Shown here: positions 1-11,700 of the stretch, piece after piece
Layout of the letters: every line of letters starts with the position of its first letter
How positions within the stretch are numbered: the stretch's first letter is position 1
DNA from: Pachypanchax playfairii
Lineage: Eukaryota; Chordata; Actinopteri; Cyprinodontiformes; Aplocheilidae
Reading direction: 5' to 3'
DNA length: 64,000 nt
Assembly (NCBI GenBank): GCA_006937955.1
Contig: SSNP01000020.1
Span: 913,504 to 977,503, forward strand
Made by a program: the position numbers and the translations under genes
The notes under the pieces: model-generated
Database searches by the model: none
What the model was told of the DNA's origin: nothing
Seen by the model: the letters and a program-made list of their open reading frames with translations, nothing else

Positions 1-1401
1 GGTTTTAACTCATTTTTTATCCTCTAGGATTGATTGTTGTTGTGAACTTTTTGTGCAAAAGTTTACAGTTTGTACTTTCATTGAGGAAAAAATCATTTTC
101 ATCTTGATGTTCATTTGTTGTTCTCATATATTCCCAGTGGCCTTTGTTTCAATTAAATAAGTCAAAAATGTCTCTGTTCAGATTTTTGACTGTTTTTGTC
201 ACATAATTAGGAATATTTGGGGGAAATCTTTACAAATGTGCTTTAGGACAAATATTCTCTTGTAGATGAAAAAATATGATTAAATGTTTAACAAATATTA
301 ATAGAATTTTAAAGAATTTTGGGGGATTGCGCCTCATTAATTAGTTTTGGCCACTATATTTGTGCCAAAAAAACTACTATATGTTTGAATCCTTTATGCA
401 AAATTCTTGCAACTTCTTGTTACTCACTGTAGCATTTTAGGGGGAAAAATCACCAAAAACTTGACCTTTGCCTTAACTTTAGTCTAGCTGTGGAACGTGT
501 CCGTCTGTTGCTCAGCAAGACTGAATCTGTATGTTACAGAAATGTTCCACTGTAAATCAAGCATGTTATTCTGTGTTGTGTGTCATCCTCTAATAAATGC
601 ATCACCTCCTGTCATCCTCAGTCTGAGTCGTGTGTTTTGGGTAAATTCCTCTCAGGATTACTATTAACTACTACTAGTTGCAACTACTAACACAAATTTG
701 TGTTATTAGCGTTATGGTTTAGAAGCTGGTGTGTGTTATTATTATTATGCACGACACTGATCAAACAACAGAGTGTGTTCAGTGAGAGGCTTCTTCAGGT
801 CCGATACAAGACCGAAAGATACAAAAAATCGTTCCTGCCTGCAGCCGTTAGCCTCCACAACAAGAACAGACCTTGATCGTTATTATTATATTATTATTGT
901 CTTCATTATTGTTTTTATTGTTGGACAAAAAAAAAAAAACTACTACAACGTTGAATTTCCCTTCTGGGATAAAGTATTTTTCCTTTTTTTCATTTCATTA
1001 TTAACTGTTCACTTTGATCATGTGTGATTAATGTATCAGAGGTTCTTTGAAGCAGAATCACTCCAAACAAGCAGGTTTTAAAAAATAAAAACCAAAAAGT
1101 TAATTCTGATGGAATCAGACTCTGAGAGCATTTTCACATTTTACAGACATATCAACAAAAAAAACCTTAAAATATGAGGATAAAGTTGTTTGTTTTCAAA
1201 TAGATGGTTGTAGTAAATATTTCAGCTTGGAAATTAATTGATCTTTGTTTTGGAAAAAGAAAGGAAATATNCTAATAAGCTAATAAAATATGTTTTTGGT
1301 CCTTGTCATTTCTGTCTTACACCAGCAGAGGTCGCTGCAGTTTACATTTTAACAAAACATTGAATTAAATGTACTTAATCATAGACTCTGTAGAAATCTT
1401 A
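1..1401. other. AT-rich gene-free stretch, possible 3' UTR of an upstream gene
   Basis: No convincing coding exon or RNA gene is visible. An AATAAA signal at 592-597 on the + strand, in T-rich DNA, could be the polyadenylation signal of a + strand gene that begins left of the window. If human-like gene order holds, that would be FLOT2, which is convergent with ERAL1 in human; this is inference from synteny only. A single unresolved base lies at 1271. The open frame at 773-1027 is a low-complexity chance frame. Confidence 0.3.
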
Positions 1402-1611
1402 TTAAAATAACTTTCTTCTGTAAAAGCTGTAGATCACCTGCTCACGCACACAATCCTTCAGACTCACAAACTGTGGTCTGTTTGTCAGGTAGTCCTTCAT
1501 CCAGGTGATTCTACCTGTGTCTACACAGTAAAACAGGTACAGTGCTGCCTGCGTTGTCCAGATGACAGTGGGTTTGTTGAAGCAGGTGTATGAAATCGTC
1601 TTCCACTCCAA
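1402..1611 (-). mobile_element. LINE reverse-transcriptase fragment (Rex/L2-like)
   Basis: The 69-residue frame contains a segment like the teleost non-LTR reverse-transcriptase signature: a tryptophan, then DYLTNRPQFVSL, then DCVREQV. In intact elements this segment lies just before the GAPQGT motif. Here the frame decays right after it, and neither the catalytic YADD region nor the endonuclease is present. It is a 5'- and 3'-truncated dead copy. The family was assigned from the motif only, so the exact clade is uncertain. Confidence 0.7.
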
Positions 1612-1639
1612 CCCCCCAGTGATAAACAGACTGCAGCGG

Positions 1640-4150
1640 GCCCTGAAAGCTATACAGCTATACAGTTATTCAACTATACTGAAATAAAAGAATATATACA
1701 AATGCATGTGACCACTTACATAAACGCGTCTACATAAATATATTCATACAATATATAAACTTTACCCCACATAGACCCACAAACACGTTCTCATTCATGT
1801 CGCATGATACATGGAACTAAAATCCTTTCATTAGTTTATAATGTGTTTTAATCTGGGAACATGAAGCAGAGTAGCAGAACTTTCTGGAAGGTTCAGACTG
1901 TGATCTGCCAGATTTCAGCACAAAAAAAAACAAAACAGAAAAATTAGAATGAATAAGTCTCAGTTTTTTCCTTTTCAGTGCTTTTATAACAGCAAGCAGT
2001 AAATCAAGCCACTGATACAACATGAAGCTTTGCTGAGTGGTTTAACAGACAAGGAGGCTTCATTTAACAGTTTGGTACCTTCAGTCTGTTTGAATCATTT
2101 CCAGATTCGTGTTAAATGACTAAAGCTCAGCTAAAATGGTCTAAACAGCTAACCTCCAAATGCAGTTAAAGCTAAAAAACAAAGTGGTTGAATCACAGTA
2201 ATGTTTTACAACAAGTATGTCAAAATTAACTGTTTTAAAAAGTTGTTTGAAAAACTTTATAGTTATTGTATAAAACCCTCATTATGCAGTTTACTGACTC
2301 AGTAAGTTCTACTGAATATTTGAGGTTCAGAGATTCTTCCAGATTATTTCTGACCTCATGTTCATAAAAAGGTCTCAAGTTTTCCTTTTAATTAGCTTTT
2401 TTTTATCAAAAACCTCCTCCTGAACCAGTTAGAATGTTTAAGAAATGTTCATAAAGTACAAGCCAGAAATGATCCATTATAAAATGAACTGTGTTGTGTG
2501 GTTCCAGTACAGACATCCACCCTCTGGGGGGGGGGGTCCTGTCTCCACCAGTCACAGGGTTCAGAGTTCAAGCCTTCAATTCCCCGAAGGGAACCTCCCC
2601 GATGGATTAATGAAGTATTTATTATCTTAATAAAACTAAATATTTATTCTAAAAGACGTTGTTGTATTCGAGTAAATTAGTTTGGCTAAATTTTTTGTTG
2701 TGTGTTTCTCATTATCATGAAGCTGCAGATCATGTTGCTGCTGTTGGTCGTGGAACAGTGAAGAAACTAAAACATTTTCTACACAGTATTTTTGTTCTGT
2801 TCCCATCCAGATATGGAAAATACTAAAAACACAATCCATACATTAGAAGACTGTGTAGGAACCTTGTTAACCACTCAGTACACGTGCTGCTGCCTGCCGC
2901 TCCAGTCCAGATGTTCCTCTGCCTCCAGCTGCCAATTCAAATTAAAATGAATCTGTTTGCTCTTTCATCGTGTTTTTGTTCCTGTTTTCACTGACTTAGA
3001 ATCAGTCTGCTGGTATTAACAGCGAGGTTGTTTGTTCAGGTACGAGTCTGTAGGAACTGGATGCACATGTTCATGGTAAGTAATAAAACTCAGAGTCGGA
3101 TAAACAGCCTTAAGGCTAGAAATTACATCCAAAACAAAAAACGTTTTGTTTTTATTTGCTGAAGAGCAAAGCTCCAACAACTTTAGATTGTTTTGGATCT
3201 TTTGGAGTAAAGCCTGTTTACTGTGTAACAGACGTGTCCTGCTCTTTAATCCTAATGAGTTCTAAATAAAAAAAAACTTATCTGTGAAGGCAAATGGAAA
3301 ATTGCTTCAGATAAAGCAGCTGAACGCAGCTCTAACCACCCAGATAGTCCTAACTAACCTTTATCTGCACCAGCAGAACAACCTCTCACACCCCAAAACA
3401 GATCCCACACCCTGACTGAAGGACAGGGTTACCATAGAAACACTCATGTCTCACTTAACCCGCCTGTTCCTCCAGAACGTTTGCAGCAACTGAGGTGTGT
3501 CAGAAATAAGTGTAACTGTGAGACACCAACCAAGGTAGAATAAAGAACATCCTCATCACTGCAGCTGGTAAACTCACGCCACATGTCCAAGTTGTGGTTT
3601 TATTTTCTGATTCTGTAAAACCTCCTGCAGTAAACCACTCAGAACCGGCTTGTTTACAGCTCTACGAGCTTTATGCAGCTTGTTTTCATCCCTTTCTGAC
3701 TCCATTCCTGAGAGGATAAAAAACATGTACTAACTGTTGAGGATGAAACAGGAAGTGACACAGTCCAGTCCAGCTCTAATCTGATGCCGTGCGTGTGATG
3801 TGGAGAGTCGGTGCCACACGTCTAACACCAGAATATATCTCAGATCTTTTTATCTTCCAGCTCATCAGAGCGTGTGAAGAAGAAATACAGTTCCTTTAAT
3901 AACTCTGATAACATACATTACAGTTCGTTTTACACAATCCAACATTTTCTGACTGTTGGGTTCTTTAAATCACCAAGAGACACAAACTCACGACTAAATC
4001 AGTAAAACAGAAGAACACGAGAGCAAAAAGAACTTGAGTACAACTAGAAAAGTCTGAGTCCACAGAACATGTTCAGTAACTTCAGCACTCGGGAACTTTT
4101 AACTGTGACGCTGCTGAATATAAAAAAACATCTTAAACTGTGTTACTTTT
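1640..4150. other. Intergenic stretch, includes a dispersed-repeat tail
   Basis: No gene is seen. Around 2510-2645 the sequence resembles the tail of a common teleost dispersed repeat: a G-run, 'gttcaagcc', 'ccccgaagggaacctcccc', then 'ttaatgaagtatttattatc'. The rest is A/T-rich unique-looking DNA. Short frames at 1817-2023, 2445-2680 and 2636-2839 show no family resemblance and no splice context. Confidence 0.4.
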
Positions 4151-4216
4151 CAGCTGGGTGTTGGAAGGGTGTGGACCATCACTGGACTGACACAACCAGG
4201 TTGAGAGCTGATAAGG
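4151..4216 (+). promoter_or_regulatory. Candidate erythroid control element of mir-144/451 (KLF + GATA)
   Basis: A CACCC-type KLF site (AGGGTGTGG, complement CCACACCCT) lies at 4166-4174 and a GATA-factor site (TGATAAGG) at 4209-4216. A CAGCTG E-box begins at about 4151. They are about 35 bp apart and roughly 300 bp upstream of the mir-144 hairpin. GATA1 and KLF1 control of this cluster is established in vertebrates. That these particular sites are used is inference, because such short motifs also occur by chance. Confidence 0.35.
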
Positions 4217-4510
4217 AGAAAAAAGTTTGCTGTGGTCCACCCCAGATGTCATCACAGTATGCTAATGAGCCAGACGGGGTCCTTTAAGTGTCAGAGTCCA
4301 GCAGGCAGAGCAGCGAGGAGACACCAACGAGACACGGTCACCATCAAACATAATGAGAGGGAAGAATTCAGAGCTGCAGGAGGAGGTGAGGAGGTCCAGA
4401 TCATTTCACAGGCTTTCAAACTTTTTAAACTGAGCTGCTGTGAGTTACCTAAAACATTATCTAACAGGGTATCACACATCAGGAAGTGGCTGCTGTCTCT
4501 TACTTCTTGT

Positions 4511-4587
4511 GCCCTGGACAGGATATCATCTTATACTGTAAGTTTTTTAAAGAGACACTACAGTATAGATGATGTACTATCCAGGGC
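4511..4587 (+). ncRNA. mir144: mir-144 precursor hairpin
   Basis: A 30-nt left arm (4511-4540) pairs with a 29-nt right arm (4559-4587) across an 18-nt loop. The right arm contains the exact mature miR-144-3p, TACAGTATAGATGATGTACT, at 4559-4578. The 5p strand begins GGATATCATC at 4521-4542 and differs from the human form by T for A at its 11th base. The stem base GCCCTGG/CCAGGGC is as in known precursors. miR-144 is an erythroid microRNA and is co-transcribed with mir-451, which follows about 100 bp downstream here. The cluster lies about 1 kb from the 3' end of ERAL1, as I recall for the human cluster. Confidence 0.95.
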
Positions 4588-4620
4588 ATCATTCCACCTC
4601 TGGTGCCAGGAAGACCCAAG

Positions 4621-4655
4621 ACCAGACCAGACCAGACCAGACCAGACCAGACCAG
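4621..4655 (+). repeat. (ACCAG)n pentanucleotide microsatellite
   Basis: Seven perfect ACCAG units sit between the mir-144 and mir-451 hairpins, inside the expected primary transcript. They would change the spacing of the two hairpins if the array length varies. Confidence 0.95.
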
Positions 4656-4672
4656 GGGAACACACTGCTGAG

Positions 4673-4733
4673 GAGGGCCATTAAACCGTTACCATTACTG
4701 AGTTTTAGTAATGGTAAGGGTTCTACGGCCTTC
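4673..4733 (+). ncRNA. mir451: mir-451 precursor hairpin
   Basis: The mature miR-451 sequence is at 4683-4704, starting AAACCGTTACCATTACTGAG. It folds back on AGTAATGGTAAGGGTT with a tiny loop, and GGCC-type bases close the stem. The mature strand runs into the loop, as expected for the one microRNA known to skip Dicer and be cut by Ago2. The stem is about 17-19 bp, the length that favours that route. It lies on the same strand as mir-144, 95 bp past that hairpin, so both probably come from one primary transcript. It acts in red-cell maturation and oxidative-stress defence in other vertebrates. Confidence 0.95.
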
Positions 4734-4739
4734 GCTCCA

Positions 4740-5712
4740 CGTCGTCAGAGCCACGAGGGAAAAGAAAACAGCTGACTGTGTTTTTCATTAATATTTGAAT
4801 GTAAAATAAAGTACATAGAAATGTCTCCATTAAATGAGTATTTCATTACTTTGAACAAAAGTAAGTGAACTGACAGGCATTAGCTGGTTTCTGGTGTAAG
4901 CAGCCGTTACGACAGCAGGGACCGCCTTCGGATCCTCCCCCTCCTTTCAGACCACTAGCTGGTTATTCATCAAGAAGCTCCGGACAGAGTAAATTGTTAA
5001 CTACAGGCAGCAGGAGCGATTCTAATCACTATTATCTGTCCCATTTTAGCATCATGTTAGTGCACCACTTTTCCATCCATTAGGGAGACGATCCAGCCCC
5101 GAGGGGCAGAGCAGAGCTTTATAAGAGCTAAAAGAGCAACGGGAGGAAAAAGCTGCAGAACAAAAACAGTGATGGTCACAGGGACGGATGGCTGCACTTC
5201 AAAGGCAGCGGAGGAGAGTAAAGTGATGAGGGAGCAGCTGGTGCACCAGGGACGTCCGAGCGAACGGGACGCTGCAGGTCTCTCTTCAGTTTATCTACAA
5301 CGTAATGTTTGCTCTCGCCAAGTAAAAACCTCTGAGAGTCACAGATAAAACACCGGCCTTCTCACAGAGTGCCAAACCCACTCAGCCATGAACACGCGGT
5401 CCAAACCTCCGTATGAGGAGCGTTTCAACCTCCAAACATTCAGCTGGGTTTAGATTGATCACATCTACTGTCTGAAGTCTGTGCACGTGTTTTAAATGTG
5501 AGATCGTAAAAAGAATATTGAGATAATGTCTGAATGAAGTACAATGTCCTTCATTCAAGAGGATTCTGGGAGCCACTTCACAGCTTCCTGTCAGGCTCGT
5601 GATGTGATCAGAACCTTTTTCAGTTCCAGTGTTCTACTTGCCAGAAAACAGTCATCACAAATCTTGTAGACTTGGATCTGGTCCTTGAGGATTTCCCTCC
5701 AGAAGATTTTCT
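4740..5712. other. Spacer between mir-451 and the ERAL1 3' end
   Basis: This would contain the mir-144/451 transcript end (from the left) and the ERAL1 3' UTR (from the right, - strand). No further gene or clear repeat is seen. An AATAAA lies on the + strand at 4805-4810 and could end the microRNA transcript. Confidence 0.35.
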
Positions 5713-7353
5713 TTACTTTTTCAGTTTAGCAGAGAGCTTCAGCCTCACCTCTCTCAGGTAAAGACGGCTGAGGTCCTCACTCACCTCTCGGGCGATCTGT
5801 GCTACCATCTGGCCTGCAGTGCCGATCACCATCCTCTACAGACGTAAGAAAACAAAACACGATGAGTAACCACGGAAAGGGACGCGTGTAATCTGTTTGG
5901 TAAACAGATTCAACAGATTTTGGTTTGCAGCAGAGTTAAAAAGAGTGCAGGTGCAGTCTAATTACAGGGATGATGATCACTAGGACATTACTGCCACTAA
6001 ACAGTAAAGTAAAACTAGTAAAACACCCTTAAATATGAAACATCTCCTCACTGAGTCCGTCCTGTTAGAATGTAGTAAAAGAAAAACAGTTTAGAGTCAG
6101 TAAAAACTCAGAAAACAAAAATCAAACTCTGTTAGTCATGAATATGTTTGAAAACAAATAATCTATGTTTCTGACATCCTCTGAAGAACTTTGAAGAACT
6201 CTTCAACAAAAACCACACAGACAAAAATATTGGTACTGTCTGTTAAATAAAGTAAATCCCACAATGACCTTAAAATAACAAAAATCCTAAAAAGAACAAG
6301 TTACTGAAGTCACTTAATGAAAATCAGATGCTGCTTTGGAATTTTGGTTCAACAGAATAATTTTTAAAAACAAATTAATGAAACTGTTCCTGATAAAAAT
6401 GATGAAACTTTTAATTTAATATTTAGTTGCACGTGTTTTGAGGCATTCACTGAAATCAGTGAGACTTCTGCACCTGTCCACAGGTGTTCTGACCCGCTCC
6501 TCATGATCAAACAGCTCCAGCTGTCTCAGGTTTTGTATTTTTATGGTTCCCTCTGAGGAGTGATGTCCTCCTCAGTCATCTTCCATTAAGTGCACACTGA
6601 TGTATCTTGACCCTGAAGTTCAGCTCCATTCAGAAGAGACTGACTGATTTTTATTTATTCATATTTTAGTTGGTTTTAAGTTATTTGAGTGATCATTTGA
6701 GCCCTTACTTTGAATTTGTGATGATCTGTACAACATTCAAAACACAACAGCAGAGGAATTACATCATTAAGATGTCACATGTTCGTTTTTGTCTGTAATT
6801 TAATTTCAAATTAGATGTAGAACTTTAAGCATTTACATAGAAGTAAAAACAGTCTGAAACCAAATTGTGAGATCAGCTAACAGCTGTGATGATACGTAGC
6901 TCTGTAAGGTCACGCGATAAATAATACCACCAGCACGGTAACGAGATGTTTGCCTATTAACGCTGTACAGCTGTGAATGATGACATCATCAGTAGGTGAC
7001 CCGTTTGTGTTCATGCTTAAGGCAACATGCAAGTCTGCTTCCATCTAACAGCTGAGACGTTTCTGGAATCAATCACTGGACAGCTGCCATGATACAATAT
7101 AAATACACAATGGTAAACATGGAGGATAGTTATAACCAAACAGCAGGTGTATGTACAGCATGTTTACTGCAGCTTGTCATTACATGTGGTTTAAATCTTT
7201 AAAACCCTTTTAAAACAGATAAAACCTTGAAATGTGTGAGAATACTCACCATGTGAGTCTCTTTCTTGGTGTAAAGTTTCACAGAAATCTCAATCTCCCC
7301 GTTTTCTCCTTCATGCCAGAGTTCAACAGACTGAAAGACAGAAACATGCAGGT

Positions 7354-7390
<37 letters not shown>

Positions 7391-7693
7391 GTGTGTTTTG
7401 TTATCCTTGTGGGGACCGTCCATTGACTTCCATTGATTTTAGTAACTAGATTTATACCTAACCCAAACCCTTTTCCTAACCTTAACCATTACTGATCTAT
7501 AACTAACCCTAAGACTAACTAAAACTCTATTCACACCATACCTATAAACCTAACCCCTAACCCTAAAAAGGGGAGTCCCCCCCATGGGGACCAGGCTTCG
7601 GTCCCCACAAGAACCCTCGGACCCCAGAAAGATAGTAAAAGTCAGGAAACGGGTCCCCAGGAGGTCAGAAATACAAACCCACACACACACACA

Positions 7694-7742
<49 letters not shown>

Positions 7743-8028
7743 GTGTGTTTTGTTATCCTTATGGGGACCGTCCATTGACTTCCATTGATTTTAGTAACTA
7801 GATTTATACCTAACCCAAACCCTTTTCCTAACCTTAACCATTACTGATCTATAACTAACCCTAAGACTAACTAAAACTCTATTCACACCATACCTATAAA
7901 CCTAACCCCTAACCCTAAAAAGGGGAGTCCCCCCCATGGGGACCAGGCTTCGGTCCCCACAAGAACCCTCGGACCCCAGAAAGATAGTAAAAGTCAGGAA
8001 ACGGGTCCCCAGGAGGTCAGAAATACAA

Positions 8029-8102
<74 letters not shown>

Positions 8103-8387
8103 GAGTGTTTGTTGTTATCCTTGTGGGGACCGTCCATTGACTTCCATTGATTTTAGTAACTAGATTTATACCTAACCCAAACCCTTTTCCTAACCTTAAC
8201 CATTACTGATCTATAACTAACCCTAAGACTAACTAAAACTCTATTCACACCATACCTATAAACCTAACCCCTAACCCTAAAAAGGGGAGTCCCCCCCATG
8301 GGGACCAGGCTTCGGTCCCCACAAGAACCCTCGGACCCCAGAAAGATAGTAAAAGTCAGGAAACGGGTCCTCAGGAGGTCAGAAATA

Positions 8388-8424
<37 letters not shown>

Positions 8425-8710
8425 GTGTGTTTTGTTATCCTTGTGGGGACCGTCCATTGACTTCCATTGATTTTAGTAACTAGATTTATACCTAACCCAA
8501 ACCCTTTTCCTAACCTTAACCATTACTGATCTATAACTAACCCTAAGACTAACTAAAACTCTATTCACACCATACCTATAAACCTAACCCCTAACCCTAA
8601 AAAGGGGAGTCCCCCTCATGGGGACCAGGCTTCGGTCCCCACAAGAACCCTCGGACCCCAGAAAGATAGTAAAAGTCAGGAAACGGGTCCCCAGGAGGTC
8701 AGAAATACAA

Positions 8711-8784
<74 letters not shown>

Positions 8785-11700
8785 GTGATTGTTTTCATTA
8801 CATGGACTCATGAACTGCAGCTGTAAGCGTATAACCCGCAGTGGGTGTCAGAGTGTGCTCTGTCCGCTCAGGTTGCAAGGCATTATGGGTAATGTAGAAC
8901 TTATGTACACTACTTTCATCATTTCCAGTTTCTGGGGTACAACATAAAAAACTACTGTCAGCATTTGAACGCTACAACAAACACCTGATTCGTTCAAAAT
9001 GTACCGTATAGTGAACTAGTGGACTCCTTGAACACGTCCATGCTCTTATTGTTACCTGAAATGTTTTTCTGGAGGAACATCGTCCCCGCTTTAAAATAAT
9101 AACAAAAAAAGAAAAGATTTTTAACTGCTGTGATAAAAAAGGATCGTTAAAGATGTCACTAAGATGCCGAGGTGAAGCATGCTGGGACCATCAGAGGGAT
9201 CAGACCTACACAGAAATATGTCGAGTCCACACAGGTTTGAAATGAATGACTGAGGGACATTTGAAGGGGACCGTGGTCAGTGTGCTTGCAGCTGCTCGTC
9301 ATGTGATTGTGCATGAATCACCTGCGTCACTGAATAAGGCACTTCCTGAGGCAGATACTCCAGAAGCTTTTCTCTGATTATGTTGGTGCAGATCTCCTCT
9401 GGACTCTGGTCAGTAAGAACTTGGCTGTGGTACTGCCATGAACCCGGCTTAGCCAAAACCCTAAAGTAGCTCTTCAAGAACAGGGGACACAAGATGACAC
9501 AAATTAAACCCAATGTTGTTTTTGTTAGATTTAAAATCCCTTTGACTTCACCTTCAGCGTCTCCACGTCCTCTCTGTCCAACGATGACAGCATGAAGACT
9601 TCCTTGAAATGAGGCCAACCCCGCTGACTACTCAACACCTTCAGCTGATCTTTACTCAGCACAGAGCCTGACTCCTCACTGTCCTCATCATGAGGTGACT
9701 CTGAGTCCTTCTCAGGTCTCTTCTCAGCCCACGGAGGCCTGATCACCGGCCTGACTCGTATCCTGCGTCCATTCACCACTCCACATGTCAGCTGTGCTGT
9801 GGTGTCCAGCAGGCTGCCCTTGTTCTTCATCATATCCACCTTAAAGACACACAGACACACGTGAAGACCTTTGTAGGTGTTTTGAGTCCAGGTGAGAGCA
9901 CAGACAGCTTCAGGTAGAGTTTAAGGAGAAGTTTGATTTAATTTATAATTGAAATGGAGGACTGAGTCACAGCATGTCAAGAGAAAAGTCAATGTGCTGC
10001 TACAGAACAAGTTCGCTCAGATTATTGTTCATAAATAACCTGTAAAAAATACAGAGATTTAAAGATTCCTGAGAAAAAGATCAAAGTTTTAATGTCAGGA
10101 ATGTTTTGAAAGCACGATGATCGTTAATGAAAACTGAAACTTCTTAAAAGTCAAAGTTTGTTCTATATTTAACATTTAATTATAATGTTGAATATATTTA
10201 ATAGTTAACTGTCATTTCAAATTGAACATTTACAAAACATTTTGTAAAATTATGAAAATTCTCACCTGAGCGAACAGATTATATACAAGATGTGTTGTCA
10301 TAGGAACACAGATTACTTCAGCACAATACTAAACACTGAATGAATTAAAGTTCTACAATCTGGCAGGAAACTGAAGGTTTTGCTCTATTAATTATCAGAG
10401 AATCTGAAAACTTCTAATGTTCAGATTTATGATTGTAGTTTGGAGTTTAAGAAATGGAATATAAAGTTTATGTTAATGCACCAAATAAAACCCACAAACA
10501 TTTTTATAGACAGTCTTCTTTTGTCTTATTGAAATATTGCTACTTGTTGCAGTTATATTTCTAATATTCTTCACACCTCGACAATTTAAATAACTTGTTC
10601 TACTGCCTGTGTGTGGAAGCAGGCGTCTGACGAGCTATTTAAGGATCCAAAAGTGTCAAATTGTGTGTCTAAACCCTTCTTGTATGGCAGCATGCACAAA
10701 CCTGAAGAAGAAATCTAGATAACGATGAGTTACAACAACTGATTATGATACAACAAAGCCCCTATTTAGAGGATTTATACCTTATTAAGAACAAGGATTG
10801 CCGGGATGTGTGGATGCTGGGCTAGACATTTAAGCACCTCAAAGTCGAGCCTGCTGCACATCCATCTGTCTGACACGTCCACCATGACCACCACTGGAAA
10901 GGTCAAATTATAAGCTTTAAAACACACAATCCACCATCTGCATAAAATATCAAAAACCTGCAGCTCAGGTATATTTGATCAACGACTCAGAGTGAATGCA
11001 TCATACTCAGGTCAGCTTCTTTCACTGTGTTCCAGGGATCCACAAGCAAAGATTTCTCTAGATGATGTCTGTGAAGACAAAGAGTCCATTCGTGTATTTC
11101 AAGGGACATTAACCCAATGTGGAGTCTCCAGACTCGGAACGACACCATATAACTAAAAAAAAGAAGGAGCGGTACCTCTTGACCTTCGACAGAGTGGTGA
11201 GACCCGGAGTGTCCAGCAAAACCTGGAAAATAAACACATACATTTACCAACACAAGCTTTTACTCAGGTCTCATTTATAACTGCAGTTAGTAAATAAAGC
11301 TCTTACAATCTGTGTGTTGTCCTCTGTAAGGACGCCCAGCGCTCGTGACCGTGTAGTGTGAACTTTCTTGGAGACAGCAAACACCTTTAAAAAAATGACA
11401 AAGTTGTGAGTTCCAACTTCTCAGCGGTACCACGGACCATAAAGCAGGACAGACATTTAGAAGTCAAAGACCTTTCTGCCAAGCAGCTGATTGGACAATG
11501 TGGACTTCCCAGCATTCGGAGCACCGATTACAGCCACTTTTAAAACCTTCGAGTCCGCAGGCTGATCTGGATGTCTTTTTAACAAAGAGACCTGTTCACC
11601 TATAAGGACAGAGAACATTTCAGAATTACAGAATAACTAGTGAGAGAATCTGATTGGGAGAATCAGAGGCTGTGGCCTGCTTACTGATGTCTGGAGGAAC

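Noticed and set aside
4232..4684. 150-codon frame on the + strand
   Set aside because: It runs through both the mir-144 hairpin and the ACCAG microsatellite and has no family resemblance; the RNA genes explain the sequence.
7199..8811. Several frames with TH or CV repeats
   Set aside because: They are translations of (CA)n/(TG)n arrays and the tandem unit.
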